This document shows positions 27,298 through 35,201 of a stretch of 64,000 nt of DNA, piece after piece; the stretch's first letter is position 1; every line of letters starts with the position of its first letter. The notes under the pieces are model-generated. The model was not told the origin of the DNA and ran no database searches. It worked only from the letters and a program-made list of their open reading frames with translations. This DNA is from Paenibacillus sp. LS1 (GTDB lineage Bacteria; Bacillota; Bacilli; Paenibacillales; Paenibacillaceae), in the NCBI RefSeq assembly GCF_026013365.1, contig NZ_JAPDOE010000002.1, forward strand, positions 248,001-312,000, read 5' to 3'. A program made the translations under genes and the position numbers.

Positions 27298-27862
27298 ATC
27301 CCTTCCACAGTCTTATTACATCTATTAATTCAACATTTTCAAAACGTAATTTATAAATATCTGGCTTCTTTAATTGATCTAAAAAATTTAAACCATAACT
27401 TGAATCAAAATAATTCATCAGCAAAGTCATTACAACTCCATGTGTTCCAATAGCTATTTTCTTCCCAGCGTGTTCTTTTAATATGTTTTTAATCACTGAT
27501 ATCGATCTATTCTGACAATCAGCATTAGACTCCCCACCTGGTAAAGAATAATCAAAATCATTAAATTTATCTCTAATAACTGACATTAACTCAGTGTTAT
27601 CAATAGTTTCTTCAGCAAAAAACCTTTCCCTTAGATCTTCATATGTTTTGATATCTAATTCAAAGTATTGTGCCAACCCCTCAACACTAAGGATTGCTCG
27701 GTTATATGGGCTGGATATAATAACATCTATTCCTTCTACTTTAAGTATTTCAGTAACTTTTTCAATATCCCTCTTGCCCTTCGTAGTGAGTCCTCTAGTA
27801 ATTTCGCTTCCTTCATCGTATGGTGATTCAGCATGCCTAACCATATAGATGGTCGTCTTCAT
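27296..27862 (-). CDS. Histidine phosphatase (phosphoglycerate-mutase-like) family protein
   Basis: A 188-residue histidine phosphatase: catalytic YMVRHAES (His 10), IISSPYNRAI, YSLPGGESN and the second His in AIGTHGVVMTLLM. These are the standard residues of the RHG superfamily. Typical of small phosphatases acting on phospho-sugars or nucleotides. Its 3' end abuts the DUF4180 remnant. Confidence 0.92.
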   Translation of the reverse strand: MKTTIYMVRHAESPYDEGSEITRGLTTKGKRDIEKVTEILKVEGIDVIISSPYNRAILSVEGLAQYFELDIKTYEDLRERFFAEETIDNTELMSVIRDKFNDFDYSLPGGESNADCQNRSISVIKNILKEHAGKKIAIGTHGVVMTLLMNYFDSSYGLNFLDQLKKPDIYKLRFENVELIDVIRLWKG

Positions 27863-27887
27863 ATAATCCTCCTTGAAATGCTGCTGT

Positions 27888-27978
27888 ATTACGTTACCCT
27901 GTCTAATTTCGCTCTTTCCCTATCCATGAACAAACTAAAGAGCGTTAGCGACGCTGCATAGATAGGTTGTGAGGCGAT
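27888..27978 (-). repeat. Degraded attC-like site (left end of cassette array)
   Basis: The right half, AGAGCGTTAGCGACGCTGCA then GTTGTGAGGCGATT, aligns with the site at 35993-36154 (GAGCGTCAGCGACGATGCA, GTTAGGTGAT). The left half, TTACGTTACCCTGTCTAATT, resembles the usual AACGTTCCTGTATTC. Core bases are mutated, so it is probably inactive. It marks the distal edge of the array. Confidence 0.5.
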
Positions 27979-28006
27979 TCTTTGGCAGGCTCGAATATAC
28001 TTGATA

Positions 28007-28543
28007 TCAGCTCTTTATCCTATCACATATGATGTTAACTATTTCCTCAGTAGGTAATAGACCATCAATAATCAGATCTGAATTTGGTTTTATTGTCTTC
28101 AACATACTTTCATATCCACTTCTCCCGCCAGATAAATAAAGACTTAAATCATCTAAAATAGCTTCTGCATTCTTGTTACTAAAATCTCTTAATATTCTTC
28201 TTGCCATTGCTATATCAAGAGGTGTATCTATGAAAATAGTCAGATCAATATTTTTCAATTTGTCGTGTAACCTTGCAAATGGATAATCCAACAATATGAA
28301 TTCCGTTCCTTCTGAAGAAATAAGATTTCTCAAATCAGAAATTAGTGGCTCTAGGTTCCACTCATTACAATCAGCGCCTCGCTCAACCCAGTTAACAACA
28401 TCGTCGGGTCCTTTTAAATCATACTCATCGAAATATAAGATCGTCGAATTATTTAGCACTTGGGTTAGACGTGACGTAATAGTGGTTTTCCCTCCCCCTG
28501 ATACTGCTGCAATAGCAATGATCTTAGGCTTTTTAATTCCCAT
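28007..28543 (-). CDS. P-loop nucleoside/uridine-kinase-like protein
   Basis: A 178-residue kinase: Walker A AAVSGGGKTTITSRL, ILYFDEYDLKGPDDVVNW, FILLDYPFARLH, and a lid-type segment MARRILRDFSN. Resembles the uridine kinase/phosphoribulokinase fold. AGGAGG precedes the ATG. Last (most distal) gene of the cassette array, followed by the degraded site at 27.9 kb. Substrate unknown. Confidence 0.85.
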   Translation of the reverse strand: MGIKKPKIIAIAAVSGGGKTTITSRLTQVLNNSTILYFDEYDLKGPDDVVNWVERGADCNEWNLEPLISDLRNLISSEGTEFILLDYPFARLHDKLKNIDLTIFIDTPLDIAMARRILRDFSNKNAEAILDDLSLYLSGGRSGYESMLKTIKPNSDLIIDGLLPTEEIVNIICDRIKS

Positions 28544-28597
28544 TGTTCCTCAGCCTCCTGGAGTAAATCACTGGATGTTTTTTTCCAATTTCAAGAG

Positions 28598-28612
28598 TTT
28601 CGTCTAACGTTC
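28598..28612 (-). repeat. Isolated attC-type R box between two cassettes
   Basis: CGTCTAACGTTC equals the outer end of the neighbouring sites, but the rest of the element is missing; the gene stop codon follows directly. A deletion has removed the other half and the hairpins. Confidence 0.45.
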
Positions 28613-29078
28613 AACTATATTTCTTTTTTAATATTTCTAAATACTCAAGTGGGACTTCCGTAATTTTAGAAATGTCTGATATTTCAAATCCTAGTTTCAG
28701 AGCCCTTCTTGCAACCTTCAAGTTATGCTTCACCTTAGTAATCCTATCTTTAAGTAACATGTCCCCAAAATCCAGATAATCATCAGCAATCTCACCATTC
28801 AAAAAGAACTCTATGTCATAGGTTCCTATATGTTCTTCTACGTAAAATATATTAACCGAACAAAATACCACAGTTTCTGTTGTGTTAAAACTATATTTCA
28901 GATATATAGCACGCTCTTGAATAGTTATATATTCATCATATAATTTGCCCATAAAAGTATTGTGATAGTCGTCTTTGTTTTCATCACGCCATTTCCTATA
29001 AGTCTTCCAATATTGATCTTTCGTACGTTTCATCGCATTATACTGCTTATCCCATTCAAGTAGAATTTCTTTATTCAC
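28611..29078 (-). CDS. Hypothetical cassette protein, 155 residues
   Basis: Not recognised as a whole. N-terminal helix rich in charged and aromatic residues (LLEWDKQYNAMKRTKDQYWKTYRKWRDEN). The C-terminal tail ARRALKLGFEISDISKITEVPLEYLEIL resembles the helical tail seen in Rpn/PD-(D/E)XK-type proteins. GTG start chosen because AGGAAG lies seven bases before it; the frame extends ten codons further without a ribosome site. Confidence 0.6.
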   Translation of the reverse strand: MNKEILLEWDKQYNAMKRTKDQYWKTYRKWRDENKDDYHNTFMGKLYDEYITIQERAIYLKYSFNTTETVVFCSVNIFYVEEHIGTYDIEFFLNGEIADDYLDFGDMLLKDRITKVKHNLKVARRALKLGFEISDISKITEVPLEYLEILKKKYS

Positions 29079-29143
29079 CCAATCACTTCCTGACAAAATT
29101 ATATGCACCCAAATAGATCCTTTTTATATGGTTGCTGATTCAC

Positions 29144-29231
29144 GATAACGTTCCTGTGTTCATAAACCCGAAGGGGTGTCTGCTGAATTCCCTCTTCCTA
29201 ATCCATCCCACAGCTTGAATACATGTTATGC
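29144..29231 (-). repeat. attC-like site A
   Basis: Outer ends ATAACGTTCCTGTGTTCA and TTGAATACATGTTATG pair. Inside are a small hairpin CCCgaaGGG and GTCTG...CAG. The third hairpin present in other copies is lost. Lies between the LprI-like gene (upstream cassette) and the 28.6 kb gene. Confidence 0.7.
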
Positions 29232-29283
29232 GCCGTTACTCTCTTCGAAGCATCACCTAAAACTTGTGATTAAGATTTCAACT

Positions 29284-29928
29284 CTATTTTTTACTTTGGT
29301 ATAAAAACTCAACTTCACCATCTAACAAATATCGATATTCAAATAATTGCATCGTTCTTTCCCTAATTCTCTCCCGTATAACCGTGCCTAGGCTTACCGA
29401 TCCTTTTGATCCAAGGTAACTAAATGTCTTCTCTACAAATTTTGTTTCCTTTAAGTGATACTGTAACCATTCTTTCTGCGATTCAATTAGTGCTTCTCTT
29501 GGTTCTTCATCCAACTTAGAAAGAAGCTTTTTATATATTTGATTCAACTCTTTATTCCAAATCTCTGTATATTTGCTTTCCAACGCCCCCCATCCCATTG
29601 TTGTAATAATCTCATTTGAATTTTGAGCCTCATTAAATTCCACTTCATAATCATGATCTATAGGATTTCGAAGCATTTCATCATAAAATTCTCCTTTCAA
29701 TTCATAGTTCCCAATGCTCATGGATAACACTTCATTGTTAGAAGCATCTGATCGACCTTCAGTTATTTCTTTCAATTCCGTTCCATTACGTGTACTCACT
29801 ACATCAGGAGGCAGTTCAGAATTCATTATTGATTTAGTTTCGCTGTTCAAGGTAGTCAATTGACTACTATTTTGGCAGGATGAAAACACTATCGTAATAA
29901 AAAATAATAAGAGTATCTTACCTTTCAT
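29284..29928 (-). CDS. Lipoprotein with LprI/DUF1311-like domain
   Basis: A 214-residue protein with a signal peptide ending in FSSC (lipidation Cys near 18). The C-terminal half, about residues 110-205, has the DUF1311/LprI layout: LESKYTEIWNKELNQIYKKL, then LIESQKEWLQYH. Enterobacterial and mycobacterial LprI proteins bind lysozyme, but the Cys pairs of the classical family are not obvious here. Expected on the outer face of the membrane. Cassette gene. Confidence 0.75.
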   Translation of the reverse strand: MKGKILLLFFITIVFSSCQNSSQLTTLNSETKSIMNSELPPDVVSTRNGTELKEITEGRSDASNNEVLSMSIGNYELKGEFYDEMLRNPIDHDYEVEFNEAQNSNEIITTMGWGALESKYTEIWNKELNQIYKKLLSKLDEEPREALIESQKEWLQYHLKETKFVEKTFSYLGSKGSVSLGTVIRERIRERTMQLFEYRYLLDGEVEFLYQSKK

Positions 29929-29949
29929 AAATTAATCTCCTTTAATGGC

Positions 29950-30117
29950 GCATAAAGTTACTGTATCCACAACGTCCCACTGACTTAAGCAACCAATGGG
30001 AGCGGCCGAGATGCGGTTAGTCTGTACGGATGTATCCGCTGAATACACTTCCCTGCCATTCCCCTTCGGCGGACTGAGGAGCCTTAAGGCTCCGAAGCAC
30101 GCACGGATATGATGTCT
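29950..30117 (-). repeat. attC-like site B, degenerate
   Basis: Left end GCATAAAGTTACTGTATCCA and right end GCACGGATATGATGTC align with the consensus ends but have substitutions in both core boxes. The interior has a hairpin GGAGCCTTAAGGCTCC. It separates the DUF4304 and LprI-like cassettes. A short frame over it is not a gene. Confidence 0.5.
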
Positions 30118-30770
30118 CACAAACTCCCTCGAACTATGCCCTCAAAGTCCTTAATGAGTCCTGTTGCTTTCCCAATATTATTTAATCCCCATTGAGCATA
30201 TTCTTTCGCGTCCCTATCATTACCTAGAAATTTATGCGTTCGTGCAATTAACAAAACCAACCTTAAATCAAGTGGAGCTCCAAAATCTTCAATTTTCTTA
30301 GATCCAGATATTATCTCGGCTAATGAAATTGATGTAATCATCCTAGGGAAATCATTGAATTGAGAATAATAACTCATTCCTTGATCCAAAAATAACTGTT
30401 TCATTTCATTTATAGTAACTATTGCATCATCGTCTGTTTCTCCGTATTGAAACCATCTTTCACGTTCCACTGAAAAAAATCTCTTAAACCAATTTGGATT
30501 TTTATTAAGACGTTTTCTGAACTCACAATCATAGGTCGTGATTTCATTTGAAGACTTAAATTCACCAATAGAATTAGGGAGAAAATCTAGATGCACCCCC
30601 ATCTCCATAACACAAGATCCACCGGATTTATCTGCCTGAATCACCAGAGTATAAATAAAGTGATGATCAGTTGTCTTAACAAAATGATGATCGGTTCCCA
30701 TAAACCCAACCTCATGTAGTTTTGGAGCAAAATACACCCTAATTAGCTTTCTAAAATCTTTAGTATTCAC
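30117..30770 (-). CDS. DUF4304 domain protein
   Basis: A 217-residue DUF4304 protein. The conserved opening FRKLIRVYFAPKLHEVGFMGTDHHFVK is clear, with GSCVMEMGVHLDFLP and YDCEFRKRL further on. Function is not established; DUF4304 genes occur in immunity-like and variable loci. Preceded and followed by attC-like sites (30796-30955 and 29950-30117), so it forms a cassette of its own. Confidence 0.85.
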   Translation of the reverse strand: MNTKDFRKLIRVYFAPKLHEVGFMGTDHHFVKTTDHHFIYTLVIQADKSGGSCVMEMGVHLDFLPNSIGEFKSSNEITTYDCEFRKRLNKNPNWFKRFFSVERERWFQYGETDDDAIVTINEMKQLFLDQGMSYYSQFNDFPRMITSISLAEIISGSKKIEDFGAPLDLRLVLLIARTHKFLGNDRDAKEYAQWGLNNIGKATGLIKDFEGIVRGSL

Positions 30771-30795
30771 GTTTTCATATCCTTTGTGAGATTTC

Positions 30796-30955
30796 CGATA
30801 ACGTTGTTTTATTCACAAACCCGAGAGCTTAAAGAACACAAGCGACTGGGTCGAAGACCTAGCATCGTAGGAGTTGTCTGTTTGATACGAATTCCTCGAA
30901 ATATCTCTGGCAGACCAAGGGGCGTTAGCTCCGCAGCGTTAATATTAGTTATCGG
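30796..30955 (-). repeat. attC-like site C
   Basis: Perfect outer ends CCGATAAC / GTTATCGG, with ATTCA / TTAAT inside. Central hairpins include GTCTG...CAGAC and GGGGC...GCTCC around a conserved loop (CGAATTCCTCGAAAT). About 160 bp, one of the long copies. Confidence 0.85.
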
Positions 30956-30978
30956 ATGTTTTAGTCCCATTGAGCAAC

Positions 30979-31470
30979 CTACAAGTTCTTTCCATATTCA
31001 TTAAGTACTTTATTTACAAATTCGGTCTTCCCATCCGTATAAGACTGACGATTTTCTATATATTTAATAGCAAGTTCTTTCTTTAGATTGGCATATTTGA
31101 CTACATATTCGGGATTGCCAATTAATGCATCTCTGAAGGATATATGTCTTAATAACTCTTTGCTCTCTTTATTACAAACATATAAATGATGTTCAGGTTT
31201 CTGTATTTTTACTGTGCTATAAGGAACATTTGCATCTTTTCTTGCAAAAGCTTCTCTGTTCTCAACACTCAAATTACCTTCATGATAGTAACCTAAACTT
31301 TCTAATCCTTGAATTACATCTGGAAGCAAGTCCATAGAATCAATTACTACATCAATATCTAAAATAGGTTTTGCCGCTAGTCCAGGTACTGCGGTACTAC
31401 CAACGTGCTCAATTCTTAGTACTAGTTCTCCGAGTATATGTTCTATGATGGATTTCAGATCAGAAAACAT
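30979..31470 (-). CDS. GrpB family protein (nucleotidyltransferase fold)
   Basis: GrpB-family protein of about 163 or more residues: LRIEHVGSTAVPGLAAKPILDIDVVID is the diagnostic stretch, with YSTVKIQKPEHHLYVCNKES and ISFRDALIGNPE following. The usual N-terminal motif is present upstream of the first ATG (IIIEDYNNQWPEM), but that part has no ATG, GTG or TTG. True translation may begin at an ATT or ATA near 31500, or the start codon has been lost. Cassette gene. Confidence 0.85.
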   Translation of the reverse strand: MFSDLKSIIEHILGELVLRIEHVGSTAVPGLAAKPILDIDVVIDSMDLLPDVIQGLESLGYYHEGNLSVENREAFARKDANVPYSTVKIQKPEHHLYVCNKESKELLRHISFRDALIGNPEYVVKYANLKKELAIKYIENRQSYTDGKTEFVNKVLNEYGKNL

Positions 31471-31539
31471 TTCAGGCCATTGATTGTTGTAATCTTCAAT
31501 AATTATTGTTTTTTTACTTATCCTTGAGATGCCCCCAAA

Positions 31540-31605
31540 AAATAAAGTATTTACGAACCCTCACTGGCTTAAGCGCGTAAGCGCAGGTACGACGGACTTA
31601 GCCAG
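31540..31605 (-). repeat. attC-like site D, truncated
   Basis: Contains AATAAAGTATTTACGAACCC (like site B) and a bulged stem CACTGGCTTAAG / CTTAGCCAGTG. The R'' end is missing because the Nudix gene runs straight into the stem. A recombination or deletion scar. Confidence 0.5.
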
Positions 31606-31828
31606 TGAAGGGCGATATGTATTCTCTTACACAAACTAACCCACTACTCGATATTTCAATACCCAGCTCTTCCATACACTCGCGACTTAAAGCCTGTTCC
31701 AATGTTTCGTTCTCTTCTTGAGCTCCTCCAGGCAGTACATAATAAATACCTATATTTGCTCTTCTTTTCTTTATTAATAAAAGATTGTCATTCTGGATAA
31801 TCAATGCTCGTACTGTATTTCGAATCAT
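31598..31828 (-). pseudogene. Nudix hydrolase, C-terminally truncated
   Basis: A 76-residue frame holding the first half of a Nudix domain: VRALIIQNDNLLLIKKRR and the Nudix box GGAQEENETLEQALSRECMEELG (31 onward), where the usual G-x5-E-x7-REUxEExGU is intact except that Arg-Glu is followed by Cys. The family needs about 130-150 residues. The coding sequence stops inside an attC-like stem, so the 3' half is gone. Confidence 0.8.
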
Positions 31829-31867
31829 CTAGAATAGTCTCCCTCCATACAATGTCTACATCACTTT

Positions 31868-31966
31868 CTCAGAACGTTCCCGTATTCACGACCCAGCGAA
31901 CGCTGAGTGTCCAGCTTATGCCGGGCCCATGACGAATGTCCGTAGCGTGAATATTATGTTATAGCA
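31868..31966 (-). repeat. attC-like site E
   Basis: Ends AGAACGTTCCCGTATTCACG and CGTGAATATTATGTTATAG. Hairpin I is CAGCGaaCGCTG; hairpin II is weak. About 99 bp, between the 32.0 kb gene and the Nudix fragment. Confidence 0.8.
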
Positions 31967-32008
31967 TGTGAACATCTTCTCTGATTAAGTCACTCAAAAA
32001 TTCATTTA

Positions 32009-32359
32009 TTATCTACGCTCTTCTATTATCCATGAGTATTTACTTGCTATCGTATTTGCAATCTCTAAGATCGCTTTTTCTATTTTAATATCAATCATTA
32101 ACGGTATATCGATTTCGATTAAGTTAATCTCCTCTACGCCCTCTAACGTATCAAAAGCATAGCCGCCATTAGTATTAACCAAAATCCCTGTAGCTACTAC
32201 TGACTCACCATAAATGATTTTGGAGAACTTTAAGTTACTTATTTTCTTAAACCCCAACGATTGAGTGACGAATTGTTCAATATCAATGGTTTTTATTTTC
32301 TTGATATAATTCTCATCGGAATATATTTGTAAAAAGTCATATAAAAGAAAATCAGACAT
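32009..32359 (-). CDS. Hypothetical cassette protein, 116 residues
   Basis: Not recognised. Soluble, alternating strands and helices: opening MSDFLLYDFLQIYSDENYIK, middle IIYGESVVATGILVNTNGGYAF, end SKYSWIIEERR. GAGGTGACGATAAG precedes the ATG. A cassette with site E downstream. Size and composition resemble small immunity-type proteins, but nothing specific supports that. Confidence 0.65.
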   Translation of the reverse strand: MSDFLLYDFLQIYSDENYIKKIKTIDIEQFVTQSLGFKKISNLKFSKIIYGESVVATGILVNTNGGYAFDTLEGVEEINLIEIDIPLMIDIKIEKAILEIANTIASKYSWIIEERR

Positions 32360-32486
32360 CTTATCGTCACCTCTTCGTTTATACCTTTAAATAGATTGAA
32401 TTGTTTCTGGCTTACTGTTTCTTCGATTTTACATAGGTTTTGTTGATTTCCTATTCTTACCTTAATCCATTTATATAATGGTTCTT

Positions 32487-32681
32487 CTATAAATCTAATA
32501 AGTCCTTTTTGCATTTCTTAAGGCTTTCTACCAGTTCATTATAGGTAAACTTAATGCTTACCGGATCATCTGACCATACTAAGGCGTAATCATCAAAATA
32601 CTGAATTCTAGGAGACGGGTCATGCCCAAGCCATGGACATCGTTTTGTATTGACGACGTCCTGACCCCTTAGAGTTGCTCC
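32487..32681 (-). pseudogene. Coding remnant without start codon
   Basis: An open frame of about 64 codons ending in TAG at 32487, with protein-like composition (for example IQYFDDYALVWSDDP, then FTYNELVESLKKC). It has no start codon and an in-frame TAA just upstream, and its 5' end overlaps a degraded attC-like segment. Probably the 3' end of a broken cassette gene. Confidence 0.4.
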
Positions 32682-32752
32682 TTATAGTTGTGAGGCTTGC
32701 GGAACACCTAAATTCAGTGACGTCCCGACGGGCTTAGGGGGCTGGATGTGGT
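32636..32752 (-). repeat. attC-like site F, strongly degraded
   Basis: The left end ATCGTTTTGTATTGACGAC resembles the consensus AACGTTCCTGTATTCACGAC. The right end is only marked by GGATGTGG followed by CTTCTCCGAG, which matches the sequence just outside other sites. Core boxes are not intact. Confidence 0.3.
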
Positions 32753-32800
32753 CACTCGCTTCTCCGAGTCATCAGTATCGTCAATATATTTTTAGCCAAA

Positions 32801-33562
32801 TTAATTTCTTGAGGCAGCCATTGTATGTAAGGCGTTCTCAAAATAGTGATATACTTCATCTGCAATTCTCAAAAACTCTTCAACAAGTACATTGCTACTA
32901 TCCAGGTAACAAGCATATAGATACTCAACTAAAGCGGAGTTAATCTCACAATAGTTTAATATGGCATTCTTCATCTTAATGATTTCATCTTCCCATACCC
33001 CTGTATCTTCTAAAATCAAAGAGTATAATGCACGAATTAATCTCTTAGAGTACCCTTTAATATATCTAGTTTTCATTGAGTGATCACTAACATTAGAAAG
33101 TGAACGATGTACACGATCTACTTCCTCCTTGGTATCTGTATTTAAGTCTAAAATGAATTCTGGAGAAATTATGATCGGGGGTACTTTTTCACCAATGTCC
33201 TCCCCATGTATGCAAACACAAATGATCTTAATCCAAAAACCCCAATCATTCGGTCTACTTAATACATCATCAATCGAGCAAATGATCGTATCCATCTTAG
33301 TGACGAATGGATATTCTTCCAAAAGCCTGTCTTTAATCATTGACAATCTTTCGTAATCAATATCTTCGGGATTTGCACATACAATAGTAAAGTCTGCATC
33401 TGACTTATAAGGTTTAGCTGTTCCTTTTGGAATCGAGCCACACATATAAATACTATGAATCTTACCTTTAAATTCGTTAAGTATATGACCTATATACTTA
33501 TCAACCAAATCCTTATATTCACTTTGTATTGCAATTCTATTTATAACTTTTTCTAATATCAT
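32801..33562 (-). CDS. Nucleotidyltransferase-domain protein
   Basis: A 253-residue Pol-beta-type nucleotidyltransferase: IYMCGSIPKGTAKPYKSDADFTIV carries the G-S and the two catalytic Asp (D-x-D), near residues 40-62, with a third acidic position in VTKMDTIICSID. The C-terminal half is helical. Similar in layout to aminoglycoside adenylyl- and other small nucleotidyltransferases. Substrate unknown. AGGAGGAG precedes the ATG. The site expected between it and the S51 peptidase gene is missing. Confidence 0.85.
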   Translation of the reverse strand: MILEKVINRIAIQSEYKDLVDKYIGHILNEFKGKIHSIYMCGSIPKGTAKPYKSDADFTIVCANPEDIDYERLSMIKDRLLEEYPFVTKMDTIICSIDDVLSRPNDWGFWIKIICVCIHGEDIGEKVPPIIISPEFILDLNTDTKEEVDRVHRSLSNVSDHSMKTRYIKGYSKRLIRALYSLILEDTGVWEDEIIKMKNAILNYCEINSALVEYLYACYLDSSNVLVEEFLRIADEVYHYFENALHTMAASRN

Positions 33563-33619
33563 ATAGACTCCTCCTAAACTATGAGCTTCTTCGAGTTATT
33601 TTCAATGAATTTACAACTT

Positions 33620-34246
33620 TCAATGTGCTTGGTTTATTAAGATTGAGATATATTCTTCATCTTTAAGCCTTGTCACTTTACAGTTCTCATTGCATTCAAA
33701 TTCTACTATTCTCTCTTCAATTGTTTTATTAGTACTATCTTTAAATATGTCCTCTCGATCATAGTGAGGAAAAATAAGTTTGTCGGTTACACCTAATGCT
33801 TTAAAATCCGTTAAATTCATGGTGTTCATCTGTGGAGTAAAGAAATCGACAATGTTAATACTCGGCCCCAGTAATAACGTTCCTGCACTTACTCCAACGA
33901 TAATTACATTCTGTGCGGCCAGCGTTCTGATAATTCCATCAGCACCACTTTTCTTAGCATAATACAATAATGTACATGGATTCCCACCATTGATATATAT
34001 AACATCTCTATGTAAGAGAATTTGCGGATCATCAAATTCTATATCTACAAAATTGATATGCTGAAATCCCATGTCCTTAAACTCTTGCAATGCTCTTTGT
34101 GCATATCTATTCGTTTCTTTTGAAGGGGATGCTGTTGTAATAATTGAGACTTTTAATTTAGAAATATCTCCATCAATAAACTCCAGAAATTGATTTTTAA
34201 TATCTTCAGTATAAAAACCACAAGAGGTTAGTAACAATCTACTCAT
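33620..34246 (-). CDS. Peptidase S51 (dipeptidase E-like) family protein
   Basis: A 208-residue S51 peptidase-fold protein. The nucleophile Ser sits in VIIVGVSAGTLLLGPS (near 118), with YINGGNPCTLLYY before and FPHYDRED (His) after. Cytoplasmic; family members cleave Asp-X dipeptides or act as cyanophycinase-like enzymes. Cassette gene with site I upstream. Confidence 0.88.
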   Translation of the reverse strand: MSRLLLTSCGFYTEDIKNQFLEFIDGDISKLKVSIITTASPSKETNRYAQRALQEFKDMGFQHINFVDIEFDDPQILLHRDVIYINGGNPCTLLYYAKKSGADGIIRTLAAQNVIIVGVSAGTLLLGPSINIVDFFTPQMNTMNLTDFKALGVTDKLIFPHYDREDIFKDSTNKTIEERIVEFECNENCKVTRLKDEEYISILINQAH

Positions 34247-34312
34247 TGAAATCCCCGCCCTTAACTAATAGTTTATCTAATCTTTATGATTTAATTAAGC
34301 ATTCACCTGATT

Positions 34313-34402
34313 TCTACTAACTTTGTATATTAGCGACCCGACGCATGTCGGGTGTCCGTCGGACCAAGGGCGTATGCCCGCAGCGTGAATATTATGTTAG
34401 CT
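34313..34402 (-). repeat. attC-like site I
   Basis: Ends CTAACTTTGTATATTAGCGA and GCGTGAATATTATGTTAGC. Three hairpins are clear: CCCGACgcatGTCGGG, GTCC...GGAC and GGGCgtatGCCC. About 90 bp. Confidence 0.85.
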
Positions 34403-34436
34403 GGAGTTAATGACTCCTATGAAATACCTTCGAGTT

Positions 34437-34985
34437 CTAACGACCTTCTTCTTCATTATAAAAACATTCTCCATTCTTACATCCATATGTAATTTTCGAG
34501 TCAAAGTCTTCGTAATATATGACTTCATTAAAATCAGAAGGTGTGGTTTCTTTAATTTTCTCTAGCAAAGCTTTGGAGGCTTCCCTTGCGGTTGCTTGGT
34601 TTTCCTTTTCATCATAACCAATCGCAGGTCCTGAAGGACCTTCATAAACAGTAAAGTACCACTTACTTGTATCATCGCTTACTTCAATTAAATAATAGTA
34701 CGCATCTTCAGCATTATCTGACTTATATAACGGTTCACCAAACAAAGTAAGAAGCGATCCTCTAAACTTCGCACTTTCTTCACCCGCAATAATGCTTGTA
34801 TCCAGAAATTTTGAGGATCCTAATGTTTCATCTTCTTCAGTCATAGCTTTATAGGTATACATTTCATTAAGTTCCTCCTTCAAAGTACTATCATTTATTG
34901 CATCATTTTGTTCGGAGCTCCTTCGCGTATTATCCGAACAGCCCAACAGAACTACTAAAATCAATAAAGTTATTAACTTATACAT
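34437..34985 (-). CDS. Putative lipoprotein, cassette-encoded
   Basis: A 182-residue protein with signal LITLLILVVLLGC (lipobox LLGC near 14-17), a Ser/Asn-rich linker, then an acidic domain with DAYYYLIEVSDDTSKWYFTVYEGPSGPAIGY. No family recognised with confidence. Surface-anchored in the membrane by inference. AGAAAGGA precedes the ATG. Confidence 0.78.
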   Translation of the reverse strand: MYKLITLLILVVLLGCSDNTRRSSEQNDAINDSTLKEELNEMYTYKAMTEEDETLGSSKFLDTSIIAGEESAKFRGSLLTLFGEPLYKSDNAEDAYYYLIEVSDDTSKWYFTVYEGPSGPAIGYDEKENQATAREASKALLEKIKETTPSDFNEVIYYEDFDSKITYGCKNGECFYNEEEGR

Positions 34986-35037
34986 GTTTATCCTTTCTGG
35001 AAGTTAGTAAAGGTTTATTAAGTTTCTTCATTAATTT

Positions 35038-35154
35038 CAGCTAACGTTCCTGTATTCATAAACCCCAAAGGGGTTGTCTGCTGAAATCCCTCTTTGATAT
35101 CCTTCCCGCAGACCATGGCTCCATCGGAGCCGCAGCGTGAATATTATGTTATAA
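35038..35154 (-). repeat. attC-like site J
   Basis: Ends CAGCTAACGTTCCTGTATTC and GCGTGAATATTATGTTATAA. Hairpins AACCCCaaaGGGGTT, GTCTGC...GCAGAC and GGCTCCatcGGAGCC. About 117 bp. Confidence 0.88.
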
Positions 35155-35201
35155 GATGTGGGTGTCTTCTTCGATTAACTTTCAAAAAATCATTTTTAGT
35201 T

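Noticed and set aside
29932..30120. Open reading frame across attC-like site B
   Set aside because: It lies entirely in the inter-cassette element, has no ribosome site, and has a composition set by the hairpins.
32293..32514. 73-codon frame overlapping the start of the 32.0 kb gene
   Set aside because: Overlaps a better-supported gene start and lacks a ribosome site. The neighbouring frame at 32487-32681 is the more protein-like remnant.
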